Shown here piece by piece: positions 55,529-64,000 of a stretch of 64,000 nucleotides of DNA. Location of the stretch: the NCBI GenBank assembly GCA_020444245.1, contig JAHLLI010000007.1:124001-188000 (forward strand), given 5' to 3'. Within the stretch, counting starts at the first letter, position 1. Each line of letters begins with the position of its first letter. The position numbers and the translations under genes are program-made. The notes under the pieces are model-generated. The model was given only the letters and a program-made list of their open reading frames with translations. It was not told where the DNA came from and did no database searches. This DNA comes from Actinomycetales bacterium. GTDB taxonomy: Bacteria > Actinomycetota > Actinomycetes > Actinomycetales > Cellulomonadaceae.

Positions 55529-57766
55529 GTGTTCGACAGACTCGGCCAGCGGATCGCGCGCCATCCACGCACCACGATCCTGGTCTGGGCCCTGTTCACC
55601 GTCCTGGCCTTCGCCGTCACGATCGGCGGCGTCACGGGTCAGACGCTGTTCGACCGCCTGACCACCGGTGCCCCCGGCGTCCCGGGCTCTGACAGCAAGA
55701 TCGCGTCGGACATCCTCGCCGACCAGTCGACCACCGGGCCGTCCCTCACGCTGGCCGTCTCCGGCGCCGACCCTGCCGATCCTGCGGTGCCGGCCGTGGT
55801 CACCGCGGCGCGCACGGACCTGAGCGCGATCGAGGGTGTCGCCTCGGTGATCGACCCGTACGTCGTGCCCGACGGGCCCGCCAACCCGGCCGTCGCCGGG
55901 CTGCTCGCCAAGGACGGCGAGGGCTTCCTCGTGGTGGTCGAGCTCGAGCACGGCCTCGCCTCCGACGTCCAGGACGCCGCCCTCGCCGACGTCAACACCC
56001 GGCTCGAGGAGCTCCCCGGTGCGCTCTCCGACGCCGTGGGGTCCACCGTCACCGGCCAGGTGGGCGGCACCACCCTCATCGTCGAGGAGATCACCGGTCA
56101 GGTGGAGAAGGACCTGCAGACCGGGGAGACGATCGCCCTGCCGATCGCCCTGCTGGTCATGGTCCTCGTGTTCGGCGGCCTGCTCAGCGCCGCGATGCCG
56201 CTGGTCGGGGCGATCGCCTCGATCGCCGGCGGCCTGGCAAGCGTCCTCATCCTGTCGCACTGGCTCGACATGGACGCCTCGGTGGTCAACGTCGTGACCA
56301 TCCTCGGTCTCGGCCTGTCGATCGACTACGGCCTGCTGATCGTCTCGCGCTTCCGCGAGGAGCTCCACGCCCTGGTCGACGAGGACGCCGGCCGCCGGGT
56401 CCGGCGTCGCCGCGGGGACGGCGCCGTGCAGACCGCACTGCGCCGCACCATGCACACCGCGGGCCGCACCGTGATGTTCTCCGCCCTGACCGTCGCGATC
56501 TCGATCGCCGGGCTGCTCGTCTTCCAGCCCTCCATCCTGCGGGCGTTCGGCAGCGCCGGTGTCGCGGTGATCCTCGTCGCGATCACCACGGCGATGACGC
56601 TCGTTCCCGCGCTCCTGACGCTCGCCGGTCGGCGCCTGGTCAAGCCGGGCCTCGTCGGCCGGATCCCGGGCCTGCGGTGGCTCATCGCCCGCACCGGTGA
56701 CGTCACCTCCGAGGAGGGGGTGTTCTCCCGTCTCGCGGGCCGCGTCCAGCGGCGGCCGTGGCTGGTGATGATCGCGACACTCGGCGTGCTCGGCGTGCTC
56801 GCCACCCCGATGCTGCACCTCCAGCTGCGCAACTCCACGTTCGAGCTCCTGCCGCTCGGCTCCGATCAGCGCGCCTACCTCGAGACCATCGCGGACCAGT
56901 ACCCCGCCTCCCAGTCCGCCAGCGGTTGGGTGGTCGCCGAGGGTTCCCTCGACGAGGTGACGACCTGGAGCGCAGAGGTCGCCGCACTGCCGGAGGTCGC
57001 CTCGATCGACCCACCCAGCGCCCTGGGACCGTACGTCGTCGTGCCGTACCGGGTGGACACCACCGACCCTGGCGGGCCCGAGGCCGTCGACGCGGTGCGG
57101 GCGATCCGCGCGCTCGACGCGCCGTTCCAGACCTGGGTCGCCGGGCAGGCCGCCAACCAGCTCGACTTCCTCAACGCACTCAAGGACCGGGTGTGGTGGG
57201 CCGTCGGGATCGTCGTGCTGGCCACGTTCGTGCTCCTGTTCCTCATGACGCGGTCCCTGGTGATCCCGCTGAAGGCGCTGCTGACCAACGCGCTGTCCCT
57301 GTCGGCCTCCCTCGGCGTGCTGGTCTGGGTGTTCCAGGACGGGCACCTGGAGAACCTCCTCGGGTTCCGCCCCACCGGGGGGATCGAGACCTATGTCATC
57401 GCGCTCGTCGTCGCGTTCGGCTTCGGCCTGGCGATGGACTACGAGGTGTTCCTGCTGTCCCGGATCAAGGAGGTCTGGGACACCGGTGCGACCAACGACG
57501 AGGCGGTGCGCCGGGGCCTGCAGCGCTCGGGCCGGATCATCACCTCGGCGGCGCTGATCATCATCGTGGTGTTCACCGGCTTCGTGTTCGGCGAGCTGCT
57601 GATCATCAAGGAGGTGGGGTTCTCCTTGGCGGTGGCGGTCCTCGTGGACGCCACGCTGGTGCGCATGCTCCTGGTCCCAGCCACGATGACGATCCTCGGC
57701 CGGGCCAACTGGTGGGCGCCGCCGTGGCTGGTGCGCGCGACCCGCAAGATCGCGATCGAGCACTGA
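55529..57766 (+). CDS. MMPL-family RND transporter
   Basis: 745 aa from the GTG at 55529. Two repeats of one helix, an extracytoplasmic porter domain and five helices: first cluster about 200-370 with LGLGLSIDYGLLIVSRFREE, second about 555-725 with VAFGFGLAMDYEVFLLSRIKEVWD. The Asp-Tyr pairs are the proton relay of MmpL/actinorhodin-type exporters. Substrate unknown (lipid or hydrophobic compound). GATGCT ends 6 bp before the GTG, so a leaderless transcript is possible. It is followed within 2 bp by a small membrane gene. Confidence 0.88.
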   Translation: MFDRLGQRIARHPRTTILVWALFTVLAFAVTIGGVTGQTLFDRLTTGAPGVPGSDSKIASDILADQSTTGPSLTLAVSGADPADPAVPAVVTAARTDLSAIEGVASVIDPYVVPDGPANPAVAGLLAKDGEGFLVVVELEHGLASDVQDAALADVNTRLEELPGALSDAVGSTVTGQVGGTTLIVEEITGQVEKDLQTGETIALPIALLVMVLVFGGLLSAAMPLVGAIASIAGGLASVLILSHWLDMDASVVNVVTILGLGLSIDYGLLIVSRFREELHALVDEDAGRRVRRRRGDGAVQTALRRTMHTAGRTVMFSALTVAISIAGLLVFQPSILRAFGSAGVAVILVAITTAMTLVPALLTLAGRRLVKPGLVGRIPGLRWLIARTGDVTSEEGVFSRLAGRVQRRPWLVMIATLGVLGVLATPMLHLQLRNSTFELLPLGSDQRAYLETIADQYPASQSASGWVVAEGSLDEVTTWSAEVAALPEVASIDPPSALGPYVVVPYRVDTTDPGGPEAVDAVRAIRALDAPFQTWVAGQAANQLDFLNALKDRVWWAVGIVVLATFVLLFLMTRSLVIPLKALLTNALSLSASLGVLVWVFQDGHLENLLGFRPTGGIETYVIALVVAFGFGLAMDYEVFLLSRIKEVWDTGATNDEAVRRGLQRSGRIITSAALIIIVVFTGFVFGELLIIKEVGFSLAVAVLVDATLVRMLLVPATMTILGRANWWAPPWLVRATRKIAIEH

Positions 57767-57767
57767 G

Positions 57768-58064
57768 GTGCGCGTCCGCTGGCGCGTGCTGGGTGCCATC
57801 GCAGTCACCGTGATCGCCCTCGTCCAGCTGGTCGCCTGGGTCTCCTGGGCCGCGACCACCGACAGCGGCGACCCTTTGACCTTCTTCATCAACGGCATGA
57901 TCACCGCCGCGCTGCTCGTCGCCTCCTGGCTGTCCTGGCACCGCGCCGTGGTCCACGAACGCGAGGAGCGTTGGCGTGCCGGAGAGCGCGGGGTGGTCGA
58001 CGACGCCCCGGCTCGCCCGCACCGGGGGCTCAACGGCGACGAGGAGCCGCCCGCTCGTTGGTGA
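57768..58064 (+). CDS. Small two-helix membrane protein
   Basis: 98 aa from the GTG at 57768, one base after the MMPL stop. Two helices (VLGAIAVTVIALVQLVAWVSW and MITAALLVASWLSW) and a charged cytosolic tail (HEREERWRAGERG). No family recognised. Tight coupling suggests it works with the MMPL protein. Its 3' end lies inside a shared hairpin. Confidence 0.65.
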   Translation: MRVRWRVLGAIAVTVIALVQLVAWVSWAATTDSGDPLTFFINGMITAALLVASWLSWHRAVVHEREERWRAGERGVVDDAPARPHRGLNGDEEPPARW

Positions 58065-58085
58065 ACATCAGCGGGCGGGCGGCTC
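58044..58085. terminator. Bidirectional hairpin between convergent genes
   Basis: GAGCCGCCCGC (58044-58054) pairs with GCGGGCGGCTC (58075-58085) around a 20-nt loop. The arms lie inside the last codons of the two convergent genes, so one structure can end both transcripts. Confidence 0.55.
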
Positions 58086-58916
58086 GTCGGCGGCCGGGGC
58101 CGGCGGGCGGTACGAGGTGAAGCGCCCCTCCACCGCGAAGCCGAGACGCAGGTAGACCCGCCGGGCCGGCGTGTTCGAGGCGTACATGCCCAGCGACACC
58201 CAGTCGGCCCCGGCGTCGAAGCCCGCCCGCGCGGCCGTCGCGGTCAACGCCTGCCCGAGCCCGCGGGACCGTGCCTGCGGCAGCACACCGAGGCCGTGCA
58301 GGTGCCAGGACACGTCGCTCCGCCCGGGGTCACCGGCCCGCAGGCTCGCGCCGATCACGCCGACCAGGCGCCCGCCGTCGCGCACACCGAACCACCCGGC
58401 CTCGTCCGGGGCCGCAGGGTCGGCCTGCGAGCCGGGGTTCGACGCCTCCAGGCAGCCTCTGATCGCGTCGAGGTCGAGCGCGAGGTCCAGATGCTGCGCC
58501 TGGAGCGAGCCGACACCCGGGGCGTGGTCGAGCGCCATCCGGTCCCACGCCGTGGCCGGCTCGACGCCCAGCCGGTCGCGCACCACCGCGGGCAGGTCCC
58601 GGTCAGGTTCGAGCGCGGGACCCTCGTCCTCGGGCTCGCCCTGGACCCCGGCGGGCCCGGCACCGAGGCGCGGCAGGGTGAGCCAGTCGACCCGACCGAT
58701 CTCCGCGGCCGCCGCCACCACGAGCCGGCGCGCCGCGTCGGGCGCCCCGGTGCCCACGACCGAGCGCCGCCCGGAGTGCGCGACGCGCACCATCACCAGG
58801 GCCGCCCGGTCATCGGACCAGGTCCGCTCCAGCGTCCACCGGTGCCGGTCGGCCAGCAGCATCCGCCCGCCGACGATCCGCTCGACGCCCTCCGGGAGAT
58901 CCGCCGGCCCCGTCAC
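58068..58916 (-). CDS. GNAT-family N-acetyltransferase
   Basis: 282 aa, GTG at 58916. The C-terminal acetyl-CoA fold is clear (about 180-270): WFGVRDGGRLVGVIGASLR, LHGLGVLPQARSRGLGQALTATAARAGFDAGADWVSLGMYASNTPARRVYLRLGF. The first ~140 residues are a second, divergent domain with no motif I know. Substrate unknown. 11 bp after the aspS stop in the same direction, so possibly co-transcribed. Confidence 0.8.
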   Translation of the reverse strand: MTGPADLPEGVERIVGGRMLLADRHRWTLERTWSDDRAALVMVRVAHSGRRSVVGTGAPDAARRLVVAAAAEIGRVDWLTLPRLGAGPAGVQGEPEDEGPALEPDRDLPAVVRDRLGVEPATAWDRMALDHAPGVGSLQAQHLDLALDLDAIRGCLEASNPGSQADPAAPDEAGWFGVRDGGRLVGVIGASLRAGDPGRSDVSWHLHGLGVLPQARSRGLGQALTATAARAGFDAGADWVSLGMYASNTPARRVYLRLGFAVEGRFTSYRPPAPAADEPPAR

Positions 58917-58927
58917 GGGCGCGGCGG

Positions 58928-60712
58928 TCAGGAGCCCTCCGGCGCACCGTGGGCGGCGTGCTCGGGCACGGTGTCCACGCCGGTCTCCTTGCGCTGCTCA
59001 GCGCTGATCGGCGCCGGCGCCCCGGTCAACGGGTCGTACCCACCTCCGGACTTGGGGAAGGCGATGACGTCGCGGATCGACTCGCTGCCGGTCAGGAGCA
59101 TGACGATCCGGTCCCAGCCGAAGGCGATCCCGCCGTGCGGCGGCGCACCGAACTGGAACGCGTCGAGCAGGAAGCCGAACTTCTCCTGGGCCTCCTCGGG
59201 GCCGATCCCCATCACCTGGAACACGCGCTGCTGCACGTCCCGGCGGTGGATACGGATCGACCCACCGCCGATCTCGTTGCCGTTGCACACGATGTCGTAG
59301 GCGTAGGCGAGCGCGTTGGCAGGGTCGGACTCGAACGTGTCGATCCAGTCCGGGTTCGGCGAGGTGAACGCGTGGTGCACCGCCGTCCACGAGCCGCTGC
59401 CAACCGCCACGTCGTCGTCCTCGCCGGTCGGCTTGAACAGCGGCGCGTCGACCACCCAGACGAACGACCACGCGGACTCATCGATGAGGCCGACCCGGCG
59501 ACCGATCTCCAACCGCGTGGCACCCAGCAGGGCCCGGGCTTCGGACGCCTTGCCCGCGGCGAAGAACACGCAGTCGCCCGGCGCCGCGCCGACCGCCTCG
59601 ACCAGGCCCGCGCGCTCGGCGTCCGACAGGTTCTTGGCGACCGGTCCGCCGAGCTCCCCGTCCTCGCCGACGGTGACGTACGCCAGACCCTTCGCGCCGC
59701 GCTGCTTCGCCCACTCCTGCCAGGCGTCGAACGTCCGGCGAGGCTGCGAGCCGCCGCCCGGCATGACCACCGCGCCGACGTACGGCGCCTGGAACACGCG
59801 GAACGGGGTGTCGGCGAAGTACTCGGTGAGCTCGGTCAGCTCGAGCCCGAACCGCAGGTCCGGCTTGTCGGTGCCGTAGCGGCGCATCGCGTCGGCGTAG
59901 GTCATCCGCGGGATGGGCGTCGGGATCGTGTACCCGATGAGGTCCCACAGCGCGACGAGGATCTCCTCGGAGACCGCGATGACGTCGTCCTGCTCGACGA
60001 AGCTCATCTCGACGTCGAGCTGGGTGAACTCCGGCTGACGGTCGGCGCGGAAGTCCTCGTCGCGGTAGCAGCGGGCGATCTGGTAGTAGCGCTCCATGCC
60101 GGCCACCATGAGGAGCTGCTTGAACAGCTGGGGGCTCTGCGGCAGGGCGTACCAGGAGCCCGGGGCGAGGCGCGCGGGAATCACGAAGTCGCGGGCCCCC
60201 TCCGGGGTCGAGTGGGTGAGCGTCGGCGTCTCGATCTCGACGAAGCCGTGCCCGTCCAGCACCCGCCGCGCGGCCGAGCTCACCTTGGCACGCAGCCGGA
60301 GCGGGTGCGCGGACGCGGGCCGGCGCAGGTCGAGGTAGCGGTAGCGCAGCCTGGCCTCCTCGCCCACCGCCTCGTCCAGGGCGCTGGACACCTGGAACGG
60401 CAGCGGGGCGGCCTCGTTGAGGACGACGACGTCGTTCGCGGTCACCTCGATCGCGCCGGTCGCCAGGTGCGGGTTCTCGTTGCCCTCTGGCCGCAGGCCC
60501 ACCGTCCCGGTGACCTGGAGCACGTACTCGTTGCGCAGCCCGTGGGCCACCTGCTCGTCACGGATCACGACCTGGGCGACGCCCGAGGCATCCCGCAGGT
60601 CGATGAACGCCACGCCCCCGTGATCGCGCCGCCGGTCCACCCAGCCGGTGAGGGTGACGGTCTGGCCGGAGTGCTCGGCTCGCAGCGAGCCGGCGTCGTG
60701 GGTGCGGAGCAC
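58928..60712 (-). CDS. aspS: Aspartyl-tRNA synthetase, bacterial type
   Basis: 594 aa, GTG at 60712. An OB anticodon-binding domain ([27 protein letters not shown]) is followed by the class IIb core: [62 protein letters not shown] (motif 2), and [15 protein letters not shown] (motif 3). The bacterial GAD insertion is present (about 295-415). Whether it also charges tRNA-Asn cannot be decided here. Confidence 0.97.
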   Translation of the reverse strand: MLRTHDAGSLRAEHSGQTVTLTGWVDRRRDHGGVAFIDLRDASGVAQVVIRDEQVAHGLRNEYVLQVTGTVGLRPEGNENPHLATGAIEVTANDVVVLNEAAPLPFQVSSALDEAVGEEARLRYRYLDLRRPASAHPLRLRAKVSSAARRVLDGHGFVEIETPTLTHSTPEGARDFVIPARLAPGSWYALPQSPQLFKQLLMVAGMERYYQIARCYRDEDFRADRQPEFTQLDVEMSFVEQDDVIAVSEEILVALWDLIGYTIPTPIPRMTYADAMRRYGTDKPDLRFGLELTELTEYFADTPFRVFQAPYVGAVVMPGGGSQPRRTFDAWQEWAKQRGAKGLAYVTVGEDGELGGPVAKNLSDAERAGLVEAVGAAPGDCVFFAAGKASEARALLGATRLEIGRRVGLIDESAWSFVWVVDAPLFKPTGEDDDVAVGSGSWTAVHHAFTSPNPDWIDTFESDPANALAYAYDIVCNGNEIGGGSIRIHRRDVQQRVFQVMGIGPEEAQEKFGFLLDAFQFGAPPHGGIAFGWDRIVMLLTGSESIRDVIAFPKSGGGYDPLTGAPAPISAEQRKETGVDTVPEHAAHGAPEGS

Positions 60713-60737
60713 GGATCGGTCCTTCTCTCGGGGTGCT

Positions 60738-60753
60738 GCGCCCGATCGGGCGC
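60738..60753. promoter_or_regulatory. Perfect 16-bp palindrome between the DHA2 pump and aspS
   Basis: GCGCCCGATCGGGCGC, centred in the 51-bp gap after the pump stop and before the aspS GTG. It may be the terminator of the pump gene or an operator. Which one cannot be told from sequence. Confidence 0.4.
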
Positions 60754-60763
60754 CCTCGCGATC

Positions 60764-62419
60764 CTAGTTGGCCGCGGACCCCACCTGTGCCGGTGCAGAC
60801 GTCTCGTCGTCCTCCCGGCGGCGCTCCGCGGGCAGGGCGAGCGTGGCCAGCAGGCCGAGCGTGACGAACCCGGCGCCGATCAGCGCGGTTCGGCGTAGCG
60901 AGTCGGCGAACGCCGCAGAGGCCGCGTCGGCCACCTGCTGGCCGCCGGGACCCTGAGCGAGCCCGGGGATGGCGGTGCCGGCGGACTGCTGCACCACCTG
61001 CCCGATCTGGCTGGCCTGCGCCTGGGTCATGCCTTCGATCTGCGCGACGCGGGCGGTCGTGTCGTGAGCCAGGCCGACGAACAGGATGGTGCCGAGCACC
61101 GCGGTGCCCAGGGCCGAGCCGACCTGCCGCGCGGTGGACTGGGTCCCCGAGGCCTGACCGCTCTGGCGCACCGGCACGTCGGCCAGGATCACGCTCGTCA
61201 GCTGGGCCGACGCGTAGCCGACGCCGATGCCGTAGATCAGCAGCCCTGGCACGAGGCGCCAGGCGGAGATCCCGTCCCCGACCGCCAGTCCGAGCCAGGC
61301 GATCCCGACCACCTCGAGCGCCATGCCCAGCCGCGCGACGAACCTCGGGCTGTACCGCTTGGCGAGGACGTGGGTGGTCGGCGCGGACAGGAACGATCCC
61401 AGCGCCAACGTGGCGAGCACCGCGCCCGCGCTCAGCGCTGTGTACCCGAGCGCGCCCTGGAGGAACAGCGGCAGCGAGAAGAGGATCCCGTACTCACCCA
61501 GCGACAGGATGAGCGCCGCTGCCGACCCGAACCCGAAGGTGCGGATCCGGAACAGCCGCACGTCGATCAGCACCACGCGGCCGACCCGTGCCCGACGCCG
61601 TTCCACCGCCCAGAGCCCCATGAGAGCGATCACGCCGAGCCCGAGCGCCATCGGGATCGGCGAGAGCGCGCCGGCCCTCCAGCTCAGCCCGAGGAGCGAC
61701 CCGTCGGTGACGGCGTGCCACCAGCCGTAGCTGCGGCCCTCGATCAGGCCGAACACCAGCGCGCCGATCCCGACGGCCGACAGGACCGAGCCGAGCACGT
61801 CGGCCCCGCGCTCGGCGTGCTCGTCCTTGCTCTCCGGCACGACCAGGAGCGTGCCGATCACGATCGCCGCCGCCACGGGCAGGTTGATCCCGAAGGCCCA
61901 GCGCCAGGAGAACGTCTGCGTCAGGTACCCGCCGAGCAGCGGCCCGATCGCCGCCATCCCGCCGATCACCGAGCCGTAGATCGCGAACGCCCGTGGTCGC
62001 CGGTCCCCGCGGTACATCGCGTTGACCAGCGACAGCGACGCGGGCGACATCATCGCGCCGCCGAGGCCCTGCAGGGCCCGGCCGCCGATCAGCATCCCGG
62101 CCGTCTGGCTCGCCGCGGCCACCACGCTCGCCACCGCGAAGACCACGGCCCCTGCGACGAACAGCCGTCGCCTCCCGTACCGGTCCCCCAGCCGGCCCAT
62201 GATGATCAGCACGGCGGCGAACACCAGGGCGTAGATCGCCTGGACCCACTCGGAGTCGACCGAGTCCACCCCGAGGTCGCGGATGATCGTCGGGAGCGAG
62301 ACGTTGACGACCGTCGTGTCCATGATGAACAACGCCAGGCCGAGGGCGATGAAGATCATCGGCGTCCAGCCGACCTGAGGTGCGTCGTGACGTGCGGCGG
62401 AGCTCTGGTTTTCTGACAC
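60764..62419 (-). CDS. DHA2-family (EmrB/QacA) MFS drug efflux pump
   Basis: 551 aa with 14 predicted helices. Motifs: FIMDTTVVNVSLPTIIRDLG (motif D1), GRLGDRYGRRRLFVAG (motif A), GGRALQGLGGAMMSPASLSLV, and YGSVIGGMAAIGPLLGGYLTQTFSWRWAFGINLPVA (motif C). The late loop (VAQIEGMTQAQASQIGQVVQQ) is typical of the subfamily. GTG at 62419 with a leaderless promoter overlapped by an inverted repeat, the layout of TetR-controlled pumps; no TetR gene is adjacent in the window. Confidence 0.9.
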   Translation of the reverse strand: MSENQSSAARHDAPQVGWTPMIFIALGLALFIMDTTVVNVSLPTIIRDLGVDSVDSEWVQAIYALVFAAVLIIMGRLGDRYGRRRLFVAGAVVFAVASVVAAASQTAGMLIGGRALQGLGGAMMSPASLSLVNAMYRGDRRPRAFAIYGSVIGGMAAIGPLLGGYLTQTFSWRWAFGINLPVAAAIVIGTLLVVPESKDEHAERGADVLGSVLSAVGIGALVFGLIEGRSYGWWHAVTDGSLLGLSWRAGALSPIPMALGLGVIALMGLWAVERRRARVGRVVLIDVRLFRIRTFGFGSAAALILSLGEYGILFSLPLFLQGALGYTALSAGAVLATLALGSFLSAPTTHVLAKRYSPRFVARLGMALEVVGIAWLGLAVGDGISAWRLVPGLLIYGIGVGYASAQLTSVILADVPVRQSGQASGTQSTARQVGSALGTAVLGTILFVGLAHDTTARVAQIEGMTQAQASQIGQVVQQSAGTAIPGLAQGPGGQQVADAASAAFADSLRRTALIGAGFVTLGLLATLALPAERRREDDETSAPAQVGSAAN

Positions 62420-62431
62420 GGCGTCAGATTA
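62412..62431 (-). promoter_or_regulatory. Leaderless promoter and palindromic operator of the efflux pump
   Basis: Minus-strand TAATCT (62431-62426) ends 6 bp before the GTG at 62419. A perfect inverted repeat TCTGAC-ACGGC-GTCAGA (62412-62428) covers the transcription start and start codon. A TetR-like dimer bound here would block transcription. The regulator itself is not identified. Confidence 0.6.
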
Positions 62432-62478
62432 ATCCCATGGTCCGCCCGCCGCACCACGGGCCGACCTCCGCGCGGCGG

Positions 62479-63843
62479 TCAGCCCGCGGCGACCACCCGA
62501 GGCCACCAGTCCTCCGCCGGCGGCTCCCACGTGGCCGGGTCCGCGGGCACCTGCGCGCCGCTGCGGATGTCCTTGACCTCGCCGGACTCGCAGAACCAGA
62601 CGTACGGGATGCCGCGGCGGTCCGCGTGGCGGATCTGCTTGCCGAACTTCGCCGCGGTCGGCGCCACCTCGACCGGGATCCCCCGGGCCCGGAGCGCCGC
62701 AGCCACGCGGTCGGACTCAGGCCTGCTCGACTCGTCGGTCACTGCGACCAGCACGGCGCTGGGCACCGTCCGCGTCACGGTCACCAGCTCGGACGACAGC
62801 AGTCGCGAGACCAGACGGGACACCCCGACGCTGATGCCGACGCCGGGGTATGTCGTGGCCCCGTCGCTGGCCAGGGAGTCGTACCGGCCTCCGGAGCAGA
62901 TCGAGCCCAGCTGCTCGTGGCCCACCAGCACGGTCTCGTAGACCGACCCCGTGTAGTAGTCCAGGCCGCGCGCGATCTTCAGGTCCGCCACGAGCACCCC
63001 CGGCGCCGCCCGCCCGGCGGCCTCGAGGAGCTGCGCGAGCTCGTCCAGGCCAGTACCGAGCAGGTCGTTCGCCGCGCCGAGGCGGGCCGCCAGGTCCCGG
63101 ACCCTGTCGACCACCGAGGCGTCCTCGCCGCGGATCTGCGCCAGCTCGAGCACCGCCGCAGCCTGCTCAGCGGACGCACCCGCCTCGGAGCCGAGCAGCG
63201 TCGCCACCGCCTCGGGGCCGACCTTGTCGAGCTTGTCGACCGAGCGCAGCACGGCGTCCACGTCCTCCAGGCCCAGCCCGCGCGTGAAGCCCTCGACCAC
63301 CTTGCGGTTGTTCACCAGCACCTGCACCGCCGGCATGCCCACCTCACGCAGCCGGGCGAAGGCCTCGGCCACGACCAGAGGGACCTCGACCTCGTAGTGG
63401 TAGGGGAGCTCGCCCATGCCCACCACGTCGATGTCGGCCTGGCAGAACTCGCGGAACCGCCCGTCCTGAGGTCGCTCGCCGCGCCACACCTTCTGGATCT
63501 GGTGGCGCTTGAACGGGAAGGTCAGGTGGCCGGCGTGCTCGAGGACGTACCGCGCGAAGGGCACCGTCAGGTCGAAGTGCAGTCCCAGGCCGTGCTCGGT
63601 CTCACGGTGCCCCCGCCCCGTGGCCTGCTCGTCGTCCTCCTGGAGCCGCCGCAGCACGTAGACCTCTTTGGAGGTCTCTCCCTTGCGCAGCAGCTGGTCC
63701 AGCGGCTCGACGGCGCGGGTCTCGATCCCCGCGTAGCCGTACAGCTCGAAGGTCCGCCGGAGCACGTCGATCACGTGCTGCTCGACGATCCGTCCGGCGG
63801 GGAGCCACTCGGGGAAGCCGGACAGCGGGGTCGGGCGGGCCAT
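62479..63843 (-). CDS. hisS: Histidyl-tRNA synthetase
   Basis: 454 aa, ATG at 63843. Motif 1 region PLSGFPEWLPAGRIVEQHVIDVLRRTFELYGY, motif 2 RHQIQKVWRGERPQDGRFREFCQADIDVVG, histidine-specific LKIARGLDYYTGSVYE, motif 3 PGVGISVGVSRL, then an anticodon-binding domain. It is longer than many bacterial HisRS (~420 aa) and of the form common in actinobacteria and archaea. It precedes the metallo-beta-lactamase-fold gene's direction as a downstream neighbour. Confidence 0.95.
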   Translation of the reverse strand: MARPTPLSGFPEWLPAGRIVEQHVIDVLRRTFELYGYAGIETRAVEPLDQLLRKGETSKEVYVLRRLQEDDEQATGRGHRETEHGLGLHFDLTVPFARYVLEHAGHLTFPFKRHQIQKVWRGERPQDGRFREFCQADIDVVGMGELPYHYEVEVPLVVAEAFARLREVGMPAVQVLVNNRKVVEGFTRGLGLEDVDAVLRSVDKLDKVGPEAVATLLGSEAGASAEQAAAVLELAQIRGEDASVVDRVRDLAARLGAANDLLGTGLDELAQLLEAAGRAAPGVLVADLKIARGLDYYTGSVYETVLVGHEQLGSICSGGRYDSLASDGATTYPGVGISVGVSRLVSRLLSSELVTVTRTVPSAVLVAVTDESSRPESDRVAAALRARGIPVEVAPTAAKFGKQIRHADRRGIPYVWFCESGEVKDIRSGAQVPADPATWEPPAEDWWPRVVAAG

Positions 63844-63872
63844 GTCGTCGATCCTTCCTGGACGGCGGACGG

Positions 63873-64000
63873 TCAGCGCACGGAGCGCAGGTAGGGGTTG
63901 GTGCGCAGCTCGGCCGCGATCGTCGAACGGGGCCCGTGACCGGGCACGATCACCGTGGATCCGGGCAGCTGCGCGAGCCGGTGGAGGCTCGCCGACATCG
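63873..64000 (-). CDS. Metallo-beta-lactamase-fold hydrolase, C-terminal fragment
   Basis: About 42 codons are visible, ending VIVPGHGPRSTIAAELRTNPYLRSVR. PGHGP with its metal-binding His and the NPYLR tail are typical of glyoxalase II-like hydrolases, which are commonly found upstream of hisS in actinobacteria. The rest lies beyond the window edge. Confidence 0.85.
   Translation of the reverse strand, partial: MSASLHRLAQLPGSTVIVPGHGPRSTIAAELRTNPYLRSVR

Overview
The window is very GC-rich with GTG starts throughout, translationally coupled housekeeping operons and several leaderless-type promoters. It comes from an actinobacterium. The gene orders (pyrR-pyrBC-carAB-pyrF-mihF-gmk-rpoZ-coaBC-metK-priA-fmt-rsmB-rpe-ribD, and rpsD-DUF948-DUF6167-alaS-ruvX-mltG-aroE), the Walker-less PriA, the actinobacterial IHF and the cysteine-free S4 protein point to Micrococcales, probably a motile relative of Cellulomonas. 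Species cannot be fixed from sequence alone.

Layout. 1-20.9 kb (minus strand): an almost continuous housekeeping array read from pyrimidine synthesis (pyrR, pyrB, pyrC, carA, carB, pyrF) into mihF-gmk-rpoZ-coaBC-metK, then priA-fmt-rsmB-rpe, then an FMN-riboswitch-controlled riboflavin operon (ribD-ribE-ribBA-ribH, the last cut by the window edge). 20.9-25.0 kb: a PAS-AraC regulator divergent from bifunctional putA. 25.1-27.0 kb: a seven-helix GGDEF-EAL protein. 27.0-29.1 kb: nusB, efp and a SatD-like/DUF3307-like gene pair. 29.2-29.7 kb: a pilin homologue without a prepilin leader. 29.7-32.6 kb: aroB, aroK, aroC. 32.6-45.9 kb: a complete Gram-positive type IV pilus (T4P) locus (pilB, pilT, pilC, two pilins, a pilin with Ig/cadherin-like repeats, a PilW-like pilin, a PilX-like protein fused to ricin-type lectin repeats, pilD, pilM, pilN, pilO). 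It sits between aroC and aroE, which are commonly adjacent in relatives. 46.0-52.8 kb: aroE, mltG, ruvX, alaS, two small membrane proteins, rpsD. 53-54 kb: an AbiEi/DUF559-type gene bracketed by near-identical palindromes. 54-64 kb: rarA, an MMPL transporter, a GNAT protein, aspS, a DHA2-type efflux pump with a palindromic operator, hisS and the end of a metallo-beta-lactamase-fold gene.

The main discovery is regulatory. Six sites share the pattern CTCAA-N16-GCCGATA(A/C), the promoter type of FliA/WhiG-family (sigma-28) factors, all with exactly 16 bp between the boxes. Four of them head the four apparent T4P transcription units (pilB; pilT-pilC-pilin; pilA through pilD; pilMNO). The other two sit before the GGDEF-EAL gene and before the leaderless pilin homologue, both 11-20 kb away. 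This suggests one motility-type sigma factor runs pilus assembly, pilin supply, adhesive tip proteins, a c-di-GMP enzyme and an atypical pilin-like protein as one regulon. The pilus carries two unusual adhesive subunits: one with Ig-like repeats and one with carbohydrate-binding lectin repeats.

Other notable points: a shikimate kinase whose P-loop lacks the Lys and Ser/Thr, a probable CTG start for coaBC, a PyrR-binding hairpin that swallows the pyrR Shine-Dalgarno sequence, and an inverted repeat over the promoter of the SatD-like gene.
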